Of a stretch of DNA of 64,000 bases, positions 1 to 8,296 are shown piece after piece. Position 1 is the first letter of the stretch; every line of letters begins with the position of its first letter. The position numbers were made by a program, and so were the translations under genes. Below the pieces are notes generated by a model. It saw only the letters and a list, made by a program, of their open reading frames with translations. It had not been told where the DNA came from and ran no database searches. The stretch lies in contig NZ_AZSJ01000003.1 in NCBI RefSeq assembly GCF_000516555.1, forward strand, positions 1,751,584 to 1,815,583, read 5' to 3'. This DNA is from Afipia sp. P52-10. GTDB taxonomy: Bacteria; Pseudomonadota; Alphaproteobacteria; Rhizobiales; Xanthobacteraceae.

Positions 1-772
1 ATTTCGTCTGATGAATCTGTACCGCGTACCAGACGTACAGGCCGCAGAAGTAGGTCAGGGCCAGCCACCAGAAACGCTGCGTGCGGACGGCGCGGGACAG
101 CGTCCACTCCGTCGAGGCCCAATCGGCATCGACGATGTTCGACGCACGGGTTGCGCCTGGCGCCGGAGCAGCATCGCCATCCGGCTGCAATCCGAGATCC
201 TGCGGGCGCTTGCGCAGCAACAGGTTGATCGGCACCAGCACGAGCAGGATCAGAATGCCCAGCATCCAGCACGACGCGCGCCATCCACTGCGCTCGATCA
301 GGGTCTGCATCCAAGGCAGCAACGTGATCGATCCGACGCCGACGCCTGCGAAAGCGATGCCGATCGCGAGCCCGCGCTTGCGAACGAACCAGTTCGGCAG
401 AAACAGCGATTGTCCGGAATAGCCGAGGCAAACGCTGCCAGCGCCGACCAGGACGCCGATGGTCAGGTACAGATGCCAAGGTTCGGTCGTCAGCGGTGCC
501 AGCAGAAAACCCGCGGCCATCAGCAGCACGCCGATCTCCATCACCATGCGCGGACCGGTGCGATCCATCAGCTTGCCGATCAATGGACTGAAGATCGCCG
601 ACATCACGAAGCCGAACGAGAAGGCGCCGGCGGTGACACCGCGCGGCCAGCCGAATTCGTCGATGATCGGTGAGAACAGCAGGGAGAACGAGGTTCGTGC
701 GTTGACGCCGATGCCCATGGTCACGAAAGTCACCGCGACGACGAGCCAGCCATAGAAGAACGGAAGCCGCAT
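1..772 (-). CDS. MFS transporter, N-terminal part (cut by window start)
   Basis: Major facilitator superfamily permease of the inner membrane. Reading from an ATG at 772, the frame opens with MRLPFFYGWLVVAV and continues through alternating hydrophobic helices with the loop motif LIGKLMDRTGPR (the GxxxDRxG signature between helices 2 and 3) and a GLAIGIAFAGVGVG helix. The open frame runs off the window edge, so about 257 residues are seen and the C-terminal half is missing. The look is that of the oxalate/formate antiporter-like (OFA) carboxylate MFS group, but the substrate is not known. It lies 46 nt downstream of the DSD1-family enzyme on the same strand, so the two are probably co-transcribed as an uptake-plus-catabolism pair. 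Confidence 0.85.
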   Translation of the reverse strand, partial: MRLPFFYGWLVVAVTFVTMGIGVNARTSFSLLFSPIIDEFGWPRGVTAGAFSFGFVMSAIFSPLIGKLMDRTGPRMVMEIGVLLMAAGFLLAPLTTEPWHLYLTIGVLVGAGSVCLGYSGQSLFLPNWFVRKRGLAIGIAFAGVGVGSITLLPWMQTLIERSGWRASCWMLGILILLVLVPINLLLRKRPQDLGLQPDGDAAPAPGATRASNIVDADWASTEWTLSRAVRTQRFWWLALTYFCGLYVWYAVQIHQTK

Positions 773-818
773 GCTGGAAGGTCTTCGTTAGGGAGGAGAA
801 GGAAAGGGCAGCGTAGGA

Positions 819-1901
819 TCAGCGTAGCTTGCCGCGCGCGGCAACCGGTAGCGTGCCGATGATCTCGTCGCCACGCACCATCACCACCTCGTCGACCATA
901 TTGACGACCACGCAAACGTGGTTCGGGATGATACGCACGACATCCCCGACGTTCGGCCGCGTGTTGCTTTGGGCGAGATCGAGGAAGCCGTGTTCCTCGG
1001 CGAAGCGCGCGATGCGCGCTTGCGGATGTTCGAGGATCAGCCCATAGCCGTCGAGTCCGCCGCCAGGGTCGGCGGTCAGCGTTTTCGATCCGGCATCGAG
1101 GATGCCGCGGTCGGCCGCGGCACGGCTGACGACGGTGGCGTAGATCTGCAAGGCGCAGTCGTCCAGTGTGGCGACGCCGGCGGCGACTTGCATCCGGTCG
1201 TTATAAATGTAGGTGCCTGGGCGATGTTCGGTGGCGCCAACGAGCTTGCCGAGGTTCTTCATGTTCGGCGATCCGCCCGTAGATACGATGCTGGCGTTAA
1301 GCCCCAGCGCCCGCACGCCGTTGAGCGCCTCGTCGTAGAATGTCTGCGCCTCGCGCCAGCCGGTTTCGGTGGGGTACAGCATGAAGCCCGCGAAGCTGAG
1401 GCCTTTGGTGGCGGCGATCTGTCCCGCCAACGCGATGGCTTCGGCAACCGTCTCGACACCTGCACGCTTGCGGCCGGTATCGCATTCGACCACCACGGAC
1501 AGCGGACGCTCGGCGAGTTCAGCAGCCCGTTGCAGCCCGGCGACCACCGTCGGATTGTCGGCCGCGACCGTGACGCTCGCCCGGCGCATCAGCGCGGCGA
1601 GGCGCGCCATCTTCTCCTCGCCGATCAGATTGTAGCTGATGAGAATGTCGTCGAGGCCACCATCGACCATCACCTCGGCCTCGCCGAGCTTCTGGCAGGT
1701 TATGCCCTTGGCGCCTGCATCCCGTTGCAGGCGGGCGAGATAGGGACTCTTGTGGGTCTTGATATGCGGCCTGTTGGCAAGGCCCGCAGCATCGCATTGG
1801 GCCTGGATCCGGGCGATGTTGCGCTCCACGCGGTCCATGTCGATGACGACGGCAGGGGTGCCGTAGTCGCGAGCGATCTTCAAAGCAAGCGGTGTAGACA
1901 C
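819..1901 (-). CDS. DSD1 family PLP-dependent enzyme (D-threonine aldolase / D-serine dehydratase-like)
   Basis: Fold-type III PLP enzyme of the alanine racemase-like DSD1 group (D-serine dehydratase, D-threonine aldolase, D-3-hydroxyaspartate enzymes). Visible features are the N-terminal substrate strand TPAVVIDMDRVERNI, the PLP-lysine motif RPHIKTHK, VVECDTGRKRAGV, and near the C terminus PNHVC, whose His and Cys match the metal-binding pair of eukaryotic D-serine dehydratases. I prefer the GTG at 1901 (360 aa) because GGGAG lies 6 nt upstream and the family starts close to the first strand; an ATG at 1934 would add 11 unusual residues. The exact D-hydroxy-amino acid substrate is unresolved. 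The MFS gene follows on the same strand. Confidence 0.85.
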   Translation of the reverse strand: MSTPLALKIARDYGTPAVVIDMDRVERNIARIQAQCDAAGLANRPHIKTHKSPYLARLQRDAGAKGITCQKLGEAEVMVDGGLDDILISYNLIGEEKMARLAALMRRASVTVAADNPTVVAGLQRAAELAERPLSVVVECDTGRKRAGVETVAEAIALAGQIAATKGLSFAGFMLYPTETGWREAQTFYDEALNGVRALGLNASIVSTGGSPNMKNLGKLVGATEHRPGTYIYNDRMQVAAGVATLDDCALQIYATVVSRAAADRGILDAGSKTLTADPGGGLDGYGLILEHPQARIARFAEEHGFLDLAQSNTRPNVGDVVRIIPNHVCVVVNMVDEVVMVRGDEIIGTLPVAARGKLR

Positions 1902-2112
1902 AGACAGCTCCCGGGCGCAGCACGACGCGCGCATGGCAGCAACCTAGCACAGCATTTGCGCCGGGAAGTCCGCCTCATGCCAGAGAGTGACAGCAGTCTT
2001 GAATCTGCGGCGGCATGCCGCCGTGCGCGGGCGATCTATCCAAGTCGCATCACGTTTTCGGAGCGTCGGCCGGAAGACTGAGCGGGACAAGCGCCATCCG
2101 AATCGGATGGCG

Positions 2113-2340
2113 TCAAAGGCCTGTATAGCCCTGGCTCACCGGATCACTGTCGCCGTGTTTTTCGCGCAGGTAGGCGAGACCATAGACGGCCAGGCGCATC
2201 TCGTCCTTTTCGCCGGCGCTGAACACCTTTTGCAGGTAATCGACGACGGAATCGCGCGCGGCTTCCGCCTTTGCGGAATTGAACATCAGCGCATAGGTCT
2301 CAAGAACCCGGCGCGTGGCCGTTTCGACCGCGTTTGACAT
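2113..2340 (-). CDS. small conserved hypothetical protein, 75 aa
   Basis: A short helical, soluble-looking protein (MSNAVETATRR ... DPVSQGYTGL). I do not recognise a named domain. No signal peptide or membrane segment is visible. The ATG at 2340 is chosen because GAGG precedes it at normal spacing and codon use looks coding; a longer frame back to 2385 exists but would swallow the ribosome binding site. It is transcribed divergently from the moeB-like gene, with about 147 nt between the two starts. Proteins of this size and composition are common as conserved hypotheticals in Bradyrhizobiaceae, but that is from memory. Confidence 0.65.
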   Translation of the reverse strand: MSNAVETATRRVLETYALMFNSAKAEAARDSVVDYLQKVFSAGEKDEMRLAVYGLAYLREKHGDSDPVSQGYTGL

Positions 2341-2487
2341 GACCATCCTCGTAAGCTGAGCCTTGGTTAACAGTGTGCAGTGCAAAATGTTCCCTGCATC
2401 CCAGCTATGTTGCAGACGCCAACGGGAACTCCTGGTCAGCGGCGGCGCGTGCTACACAGCCTCGATGCAGGGGAACCGAGACGAGCG

Positions 2488-3291
2488 ATGCTGACCTCCG
2501 ACGAACTTGAACGCTATGCGCGGCACATCGTCATGCGCGAGGTCGGCGGTCCAGGACAGGCCAAGCTGAAGGCTGCGCGGGTTCTGGTGATCGGCGCCGG
2601 CGGTCTGGGAGCCCCTGCGCTGATGTATCTCGCGGCGGCGGGAGTGGGGACGCTCGGCGTGGTCGATGATGATGTCGTGTCGTTATCCAACCTGCAGCGC
2701 CAGGTGATTCACGCGACGGCGGACGTCGGCCGGGCCAAGACCGACAGCGCGCGTGATCGGATCGCCGCCATCAACCCACATGTGACGATTCGAACGCATC
2801 GGCAGCGTCTCGACGCCGGCAATGCGATGGCCCTGCTTGCCGATTACGACCTCGTTGCCGACGGCTCCGACAATTTCGCCACCCGCTATCTCGTTTCCGA
2901 TGCATGCTATCTGGCGCGGAAGCCGCTGATCACCGGTGCGCTCGGCGTGTTCGATGCCTCGCTGACGACGATCCGCGCCCATGAGCGCAATGCGCAGGGC
3001 GACTTCAATCCGACCTACCGCTGCTTGTTTCCCGAGCCGCCGCCGGATGGAACGGTCCCGACCTGCGAGGAGGCCGGCGTCCTCGGCGCGCTGACGGGTG
3101 TGCTGGGATCGATGATGGCGCTGGAGGCAATCCGCGAGATCGTCGGCTTCGGCGAGGGGCTGGTCGGCAGGCTGTTGATGGTCGATGCGCGCGCGATGCG
3201 GTTTGAAACGCTGGCCTATGCGCGCGACCCGTCAAATCCTCTGAATGGTGACAAGCCGACGATTTGCGATCTGGCCGTCCACGCGTCCTAA
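2488..3291 (+). CDS. moeB: MoeB/ThiF/HesA family adenylyltransferase (E1-like)
   Basis: E1-like enzyme that adenylates the C-terminal glycine of a ubiquitin-fold sulfur carrier (MoaD or ThiS) for molybdopterin or thiamine synthesis, in the cytoplasm. It begins with the classical SDELERYARHIVMREVGGPGQ, then the nucleotide motif GAGGLGAP, the LSNLQRQVIH segment with its catalytic Arg, DGSDNFATRYL, and the crossover loop VPTCEEAGVLG. Length of 267 aa is usual for a MoeB without a rhodanese domain. The two CxxC pairs that bind zinc in E. coli MoeB are not present. Start at ATG 2488 fits the family N terminus. MoeB versus ThiF cannot be settled from this sequence. Confidence 0.85.
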   Translation: MLTSDELERYARHIVMREVGGPGQAKLKAARVLVIGAGGLGAPALMYLAAAGVGTLGVVDDDVVSLSNLQRQVIHATADVGRAKTDSARDRIAAINPHVTIRTHRQRLDAGNAMALLADYDLVADGSDNFATRYLVSDACYLARKPLITGALGVFDASLTTIRAHERNAQGDFNPTYRCLFPEPPPDGTVPTCEEAGVLGALTGVLGSMMALEAIREIVGFGEGLVGRLLMVDARAMRFETLAYARDPSNPLNGDKPTICDLAVHAS

Positions 3292-3413
3292 GGCATGTGA
3301 TCGCTTGAATCGAATTCATAGAATGGAGCGCTTCACCTCTCCCTCACGAGAGCACGCAATCGCCGCTTCGGGCTGAACAACCACGATCGAAGGAAGGCGT
3401 TCAGCCGCAAGCC

Positions 3414-4415
3414 TTAGCCAACGCCCGGCAACACCCGGTCCGGCGGCTTATGCCCGTCGAGGAAGGTGCGGATGTTGATCATCACCTTCTCGCCCATCTC
3501 GACGCGGCCTTCGATGGTCGCTGATCCCATGTGCGGCAGCAGGGTCACCTTGCCGGCCTTCGCAAGCCGCAGCAGCCGCGGGCTAACCGCGGGTTCGTGC
3601 TCGTAGACGTCGAGGCCCGCTCCGGCGATATCGCCGCTCTCGATCAGCTTGGTCAGCATGGTCTCGTCGATCACCTCGCCGCGCGCGGTGTTGACGATGT
3701 AGGCGTCCTTCTTCAGCAGCTTGAGACGGCGCGCCGAGAGCAGATGGAACGTCGCCGGCGTGTGCGGGCAGTTGACCGAGATGATATCCATGCGGGCCAG
3801 CATCTGGTCGAGGCTGTCCCAATAGGTTGCTCCCAACTCTTCTTCGATGCTCGGCGCAACCGGACGGCGGTTGTGATAGTGGATCTGCAGTCCGAAGGCA
3901 TGAGCGCGGCGCGCCACCGCCTGGCCGATCCGCCCCATGCCGATGATGCCGAGCCGTTTGCCGCCGATGCGGTGGCCGAGCATCCACATCGGCGCCCAGC
4001 CCTGCCAATCCTTGCCTTCGGCAAGGATCGACGATCCCTCGATCAGGCGCCGCGGCACCGCCAGGATCAGCGCCATCGTCATGTCCGCGGTGTCTTCGGT
4101 GAGAACCTTCGGCGTGTTGGTGACGGTGATGCCGCGTTTATGCGCGGCTTCGACGTCGATATTGTCCACGCCGTTGCCGAAGTGGGCGATCAGCTTCACC
4201 TTGAGCTCGGGCTGATTGAGGACCGCCTCGTTGATCTCATCGGTGACCGTCGGCACCAGCACGTCGGCGGTTTTCACCGCGTCGATCAGCTGCTCGGGCG
4301 TCATCGGCCGGTCGTCGAGGTTCAGCCTGGCATCGAACAGTTCGCGCATGCGCGTCTCGATGCTGTCAGGCAGCTTGCGCGTGACGACGACCAGGGGCTT
4401 TTTGCGAACCGACAT
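3414..4415 (-). CDS. D-2-hydroxyacid dehydrogenase (glyoxylate/hydroxypyruvate reductase type)
   Basis: NAD(P)-dependent D-isomer-specific 2-hydroxyacid dehydrogenase, 333 aa, of the D-glycerate dehydrogenase / glyoxylate reductase branch. The Rossmann motif is GMGRIGQAVARRAHAFG. The catalytic Arg lies in VNTARGEVID, the Glu in DVYEHEPAV, and the His in LLPHMGSAT, the family's Arg-Glu-His triad in order. I take ATG 4415; the upstream in-frame start at 4445 is a TTG with no clear binding site. The gene is convergent with moeB and divergent from the SH3 gene. A loose inverted repeat (GGCTGAAC at 3371, GTTCAGCC at 3399) sits just beyond its stop and may form a weak terminator. Confidence 0.88.
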   Translation of the reverse strand: MSVRKKPLVVVTRKLPDSIETRMRELFDARLNLDDRPMTPEQLIDAVKTADVLVPTVTDEINEAVLNQPELKVKLIAHFGNGVDNIDVEAAHKRGITVTNTPKVLTEDTADMTMALILAVPRRLIEGSSILAEGKDWQGWAPMWMLGHRIGGKRLGIIGMGRIGQAVARRAHAFGLQIHYHNRRPVAPSIEEELGATYWDSLDQMLARMDIISVNCPHTPATFHLLSARRLKLLKKDAYIVNTARGEVIDETMLTKLIESGDIAGAGLDVYEHEPAVSPRLLRLAKAGKVTLLPHMGSATIEGRVEMGEKVMINIRTFLDGHKPPDRVLPGVG

Positions 4416-4637
4416 CTTCAGCGTCTCAAACCTCGATCGAGCCAATGCGTGCGGCGGCTGTCAATTGCTAAGATTATTCAGGCGTCGTTAACCCGGCTGA
4501 ATGAAACTGCAAATTCACCGCAGCCGGCAGCATCTGGAAGCTTCGGCCCTCTCTAGCAGAAGGCGGGGCCAAGACAAGAAGCCCGGTTTGCGCACACTGG
4601 ATCAACAGAAACCGGAAGTCTGGAGGGGTCGGTCCCG

Positions 4638-5162
4638 ATGTTTTCTGCCCGTTATCTTGTCGCAGCAGTTCTGGCCGGAACCGCAACCGTTGGCTCGGCC
4701 AGTATCGCCCCGGCAAAGGATGGGGCTCTGACCACCAGCGGGTTGCCAGTGCCGCGCTTCGTCAGCCTGAAATCGGACCACGTGAACGTGCGGGTCGGCC
4801 CGACCAAGGACAACGACGTCAGCTATATCTACACCCGGTCCAGCCTGCCCGTGGAGATCACAGCCGAATTCGAGAACTGGCGGCGGATTCGCGATTCCGA
4901 GGGCGCCGAGGGCTGGGTCTATCACTCGCTGCTATCAGGACGCCGAACCGCCGTGGTGATCGCCAAAGTGAAGGACGACCTGACCCCGCTCTACGACAGG
5001 GCGGATCCCACCAGCGCGATCGCAGCCCGGCTCGAGCCTGGCGTGCTCGCGACCGTGCGACGCTGCTCCGGCAGCTGGTGCCGGATCAGCGGCAGCGGTT
5101 TCGACGGCTGGATCGAGCAGCAACGGCTTTGGGGCGTCTACCCCGACGAAAAGCTCGACTGA
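4638..5162 (+). CDS. secreted SH3 domain-containing protein
   Basis: A 174-aa exported protein with a Sec signal peptide (residues about 1-27: a hydrophobic stretch, then Ala-rich SIAPAKDG) and two SH3-like bacterial domains. The first carries the NVRVGPTKDNDVSYIY pattern followed by WRRIRDSEGAEGWVYHSLL; the second has ATVRRCSGSWCRISGSGFDGWIEQ. Such domains often bind peptidoglycan or sit in envelope proteins; a specific ligand is not known here. GGAGGGG lies upstream of the ATG. The gene is convergent with irr; the 213 nt between them include a perfect 14-bp palindrome (TCGGCCGCGGCCGA at 5224-5237). Confidence 0.8.
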   Translation: MFSARYLVAAVLAGTATVGSASIAPAKDGALTTSGLPVPRFVSLKSDHVNVRVGPTKDNDVSYIYTRSSLPVEITAEFENWRRIRDSEGAEGWVYHSLLSGRRTAVVIAKVKDDLTPLYDRADPTSAIAARLEPGVLATVRRCSGSWCRISGSGFDGWIEQQRLWGVYPDEKLD

Positions 5163-5375
5163 GGCGCTGGGGCGTCCCTCCCTGCGCTGCAAAGCGGTGT
5201 TCTGTGCGGCGGTCACACATGGTTCGGCCGCGGCCGAGAGCCGCATGCCTGCGTCGCGCGCGAAACCCGCCCCACGCGATGTGTTCGCTGAACGAGACGT
5301 GTTTAGCTGATGCGTGGATACGGCGGCCGGAAAAAGTTCGGCCAGACGCGGATCGCGGGTCGGACGCCGTTGACC

Positions 5376-5858
5376 TCAGCGCTTCTTTCGCAACCGCACC
5401 ACCATGTCGATGCGGCTGATCTCATAGCCTTCCGGCGGGGTCGGCATGTTCTGAACGACGAGATTGGAGTTCGGGATATCCACCAGCTCGTGCTTGCCCT
5501 CAATGTAGAAATGATGATGGGCGGTCACGTTGGTGTCGAAGTAGGTCTTCGTCCCGTCGACGCTCACCTGCCGCAGCAAGCCTGCATCGGTCAATTGATT
5601 CAGCGTGTTGTAGACGGTGGCCAGCGACACCGGCACCTTCGCCAGCGTGGCTTCCTCATAGAGCATTTCCGCCGTCAGGTGCCGTTCGCCCTTGCCGAAC
5701 AGCAGCCAGCCAAGAGCCATGCGCTGCCGCGTCGGGCGAAGTCCAACCGACTGCAGCATCTCGTTGACGTCATGCCACGGGCAGCCCGTCAGCAGGGGAG
5801 GGCGGCCCTGGCCGACCATAGCCTCGTCGCTCTTCCGATCGGCGGTCTGTTCAGTCAT
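5376..5858 (-). CDS. irr: Fur-family iron response regulator Irr
   Basis: Heme-responsive Fur-family regulator that in Bradyrhizobium accumulates under iron limitation and controls heme synthesis and iron genes. The 160-aa protein carries the heme regulatory motif GCPWHD (residues 25-30), whose Cys-Pro binds heme and drives degradation in B. japonicum Irr, then a winged helix (RPTRQRMALGWLLF ... SLATVYNTLNQL) and a His cluster HHH at residues 114-116, the second heme site. The start at 5858 matches the known length of about 160 residues; the frame could extend to 5894. It is divergent from fabA with a long intergenic region and convergent with the SH3 gene. Confidence 0.93.
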   Translation of the reverse strand: MTEQTADRKSDEAMVGQGRPPLLTGCPWHDVNEMLQSVGLRPTRQRMALGWLLFGKGERHLTAEMLYEEATLAKVPVSLATVYNTLNQLTDAGLLRQVSVDGTKTYFDTNVTAHHHFYIEGKHELVDIPNSNLVVQNMPTPPEGYEISRIDMVVRLRKKR

Positions 5859-6250
5859 ACGGTCCCGGGTGCAGACCTGCGCCTGCCCTTCCATTCACGG
5901 CTCGATTGAATTTCACTATAGAAACTCAAGGGGATAGATGCAAGTATTTCGCAACTGGGCAGCTGTCCGGGGGTGCAGCACAGGCTTTGGATGCGCCATG
6001 GGCTGCAGCGCCAGGTCTCCTGAAAAACGCTGTGGAATCATGGAGTTTAATGATTCCGTCACAAGCCGGACCGAAATCCCGCGTCGCTCCGATGGCAGAC
6101 AGGCCATCCGCTAAGCTGTGAATGAGGTTAACGGCAGGGCGCCATGCGGCTGCGGAATGGCCGAACTCGTTTTCGTGTTCTCCCGGCTTTGTGTTACAGA
6201 CCCCGCATTATTCGGCCGGATGGGGGCCGGCAACGGGAAAATGGAACGTG
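5859..6250. other. irr-fabA divergent intergenic region
   Basis: About 390 nt between the divergent irr and fabA starts. I see no convincing gene. It holds the inverted repeat listed separately at 6034-6057 and A/T-rich stretches suitable for promoters of both genes. I did not find a clear match to a canonical iron control element. Confidence 0.6.
6034..6057. promoter_or_regulatory. perfect inverted repeat upstream of fabA
   Basis: GGAATCAT at 6034-6041 and ATGATTCC at 6050-6057 are perfect 8-bp inverted arms with an 8-nt spacer. The site lies about 194 nt before the fabA start and 176 nt before the irr start, with no T-run after it, so an operator is more likely than a terminator. The cognate protein is unknown. 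Confidence 0.5.
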
Positions 6251-6781
6251 ATGACCGAACGCCGAAGCCGTTTCGAGTATGAAGACCTGCTGGCTTGCGG
6301 CCGCGGCGAATTGTTTGGGGCGGGCAATGCGCAATTGCCGCTGCCGCCGATGCTGATGTTTGATCGGATCACCGAAATCTCCGAACAGGGCGGCGAGTAC
6401 GGCAAAGGCTTCCTGCGCGCCGAACTCGATGTGAAGCCGGACCTCTGGTTCTTCGGCTGCCACTTCAAGGGCGATCCGGTGATGCCGGGCTGTCTCGGAC
6501 TCGACGCGCTTTGGCAGATGGTCGGTTTCTTCCTCGGCTGGCTCGGTTCCCCCGGGCGCGGCCGCGCGCTCGGCCTGGGCGAGTTGAAATTCTCGGGCCA
6601 GGTTCTGCCGAACGTCCGCAAGATCGTCTACAATGTCGACTTCAAGCGGGTGATGCGCTCGAAACTTGTGTTGGGGGTTGCGGACGGGTGGCTTTCCGCC
6701 GACGGCGAGATTATCTACCGCGCGAAGGATCTCAAGGTGGGCCTGTTCCAGCAAGAGGCTGCAGTTCAGCCTGGCGCGTGA
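6251..6781 (+). CDS. fabA: 3-hydroxydecanoyl-ACP dehydratase / trans-2-decenoyl-ACP isomerase FabA
   Basis: Cytoplasmic type II fatty acid synthase enzyme that dehydrates 3-hydroxydecanoyl-ACP and isomerises the product to cis-3-decenoyl-ACP, the branch point to unsaturated fatty acids. The 176-aa protein shows the FabA signature: [18 protein letters not shown] near the N terminus and [19 protein letters not shown] with the catalytic His in CHF and the Asp in GLD. Length matches E. coli FabA (172 aa). ATG 6251 gives the standard N terminus [14 protein letters not shown]. fabB follows 167 nt downstream and then fabI, a unit shared with other Bradyrhizobiaceae. Confidence 0.96.
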   Translation: MTERRSRFEYEDLLACGRGELFGAGNAQLPLPPMLMFDRITEISEQGGEYGKGFLRAELDVKPDLWFFGCHFKGDPVMPGCLGLDALWQMVGFFLGWLGSPGRGRALGLGELKFSGQVLPNVRKIVYNVDFKRVMRSKLVLGVADGWLSADGEIIYRAKDLKVGLFQQEAAVQPGA

Positions 6782-6948
6782 CCGGCGGCCGCGATCGCGG
6801 ATTGCCTGACATGACGGCGGAAACAGATTTTACGACGAGATCGTCTCAACGAACGCAATGAGATTGTGATCCAGCTGGATCATGATGCCGAAGCGGCCTG
6901 CAGCAAGCGGCCGCGATGTCGACAAGCAGGAATCAAGGCGAGGCGAGC

Positions 6949-8172
6949 ATGAAGCGGGTTGTCGTTACCGGGATGGGCATCGTCTCATCGATTGGCAACA
7001 ACACTCAAGAAGTTCTCGGAAGCCTCCATGAGGCGAAGTCCGGCATTACGCGTTCGGAAGAGTATGCCAAGCTCGGCTTCCGGTCGCAGGTCTTTGGTCA
7101 GCCGACGCTGAAGCCTGCCGATGTGGTCGATCGCCGCGCCATGCGTTTCCTTGGTGAAGGCGGAGCGTGGAATCACGTTGCGATGGAGCAGGCGATCCGC
7201 GATGCGGGTCTCGAGGAGAAAGACGTCTCCAACGAGCGCACGGGGATCATCATGGGATCGGGCGGCCCCTCAGCACGCGCCATCGTCGATGCCGCCGACA
7301 TCACCCGCTCGAAGGGACCGAAGCGCGTAGGTCCCTTCGCCGTTCCGAAAGCGATGTCGTCGACTGCGTCGGCGACGCTCGCCACCTGGTTCAAGATCAA
7401 GGGCGTGAACTACTCGATCTCATCGGCGTGCGCGACGTCGAACCACTGCATCGGCAACGCCTACGAGACCATTCAGATGGGCAAGCAGGACATTGTCTTT
7501 GCCGGAGGTTGCGAAGACCTCGACTGGACGATGTCGGTGCTGTTCGATGCGATGGGCGCGATGGCGTCGAAGTTCAACGATACGCCGGCAACCGCATCGC
7601 GCGCTTACGACATCAATCGCGATGGCTTCGTCATTGCCGGTGGTGCCGGCGTGCTGGTGCTCGAAGAGCTGGAGCATGCGAAGGCGCGCGGCGCGCGCAT
7701 CTACGCCGAGGTTGCAGGTTATGGCGCGACCTCCGACGGCTACGACATGGTGGCGCCGTCAGGCGAAGGCGCGGAGCGGTGCATGCGTATGGCGCTGTCG
7801 ACGGTGAAGGCGCCGATCGACTACATCAACCCGCATGCGACCTCGACGCCGGCCGGTGATCCGCCGGAGATCGGGGCGATCCGCAACATCTTCGGCAACG
7901 AGAACAAGTGTCCGCCGATTTCGGCGACGAAGTCGCTGACCGGGCATTCGCTCGGCGCAACCGGTGTGCAGGAGGCGATCTACTCGCTGCTGATGATGAA
8001 CAATGGCTTCATCTGCGAGAGCGCGCATATCGAGGAGCTCGATCCGGCGTTCGCTGATATGCCGATCGTCCGCAAGCGCATCGACAATGCCAAGCTCGGT
8101 GCCGTGCTGTCGAATTCATTCGGGTTCGGTGGCACCAACGCGACGCTGGTGTTCAAGCGCCTCGATGCATGA
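6949..8172 (+). CDS. fabB: beta-ketoacyl-ACP synthase I FabB
   Basis: Decarboxylating condensing enzyme that elongates the cis-3-decenoyl-ACP made by FabA. The 407-aa thiolase-fold protein has the active Cys in [10 protein letters not shown], the first His in [12 protein letters not shown] and the second in [10 protein letters not shown], giving the complete Cys-His-His triad, and ends with the Gly-rich [11 protein letters not shown] loop. Start at ATG 6949 ([14 protein letters not shown]) follows GGCGAGGCGAG. It lies between fabA and fabI on the same strand. A 10-bp GATGGCCGGG hairpin stands between fabB and fabI and may reduce read-through. Confidence 0.96.
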   Translation: MKRVVVTGMGIVSSIGNNTQEVLGSLHEAKSGITRSEEYAKLGFRSQVFGQPTLKPADVVDRRAMRFLGEGGAWNHVAMEQAIRDAGLEEKDVSNERTGIIMGSGGPSARAIVDAADITRSKGPKRVGPFAVPKAMSSTASATLATWFKIKGVNYSISSACATSNHCIGNAYETIQMGKQDIVFAGGCEDLDWTMSVLFDAMGAMASKFNDTPATASRAYDINRDGFVIAGGAGVLVLEELEHAKARGARIYAEVAGYGATSDGYDMVAPSGEGAERCMRMALSTVKAPIDYINPHATSTPAGDPPEIGAIRNIFGNENKCPPISATKSLTGHSLGATGVQEAIYSLLMMNNGFICESAHIEELDPAFADMPIVRKRIDNAKLGAVLSNSFGFGGTNATLVFKRLDA

Positions 8173-8199
8173 TCGTTATAAACGGTGATTGAGTTTGCG

Positions 8200-8224
8200 G
8201 ATGGCCGGGCTTGTCCCGGCCATC
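8200..8224. repeat. REP-like GATGGCCGGG hairpin between fabB and fabI
   Basis: GATGGCCGGG (8200-8209), a 5-nt loop CTTGT, and CCCGGCCATC (8215-8224) form a perfect 10-bp stem. The same stem occurs at 42167-42191 with loop ACATG, so in opposite orientation the two differ by one base. It looks like a dispersed palindrome serving as an intergenic RNA hairpin; no strong T-run follows. Confidence 0.75.
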
Positions 8225-8296
8225 GGCGTTTTGATAAGCCAATTCTAAGACAATTGAAGCCAGCCTTGAGGTTGGTTACCGCTCCGGAAGGTGGAC

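Noticed and set aside
918-2081. Long plus-strand frame opposite the DSD1-family gene
   Set aside because: No recognisable domain; the opposite strand carries a full PLP enzyme with all motifs.
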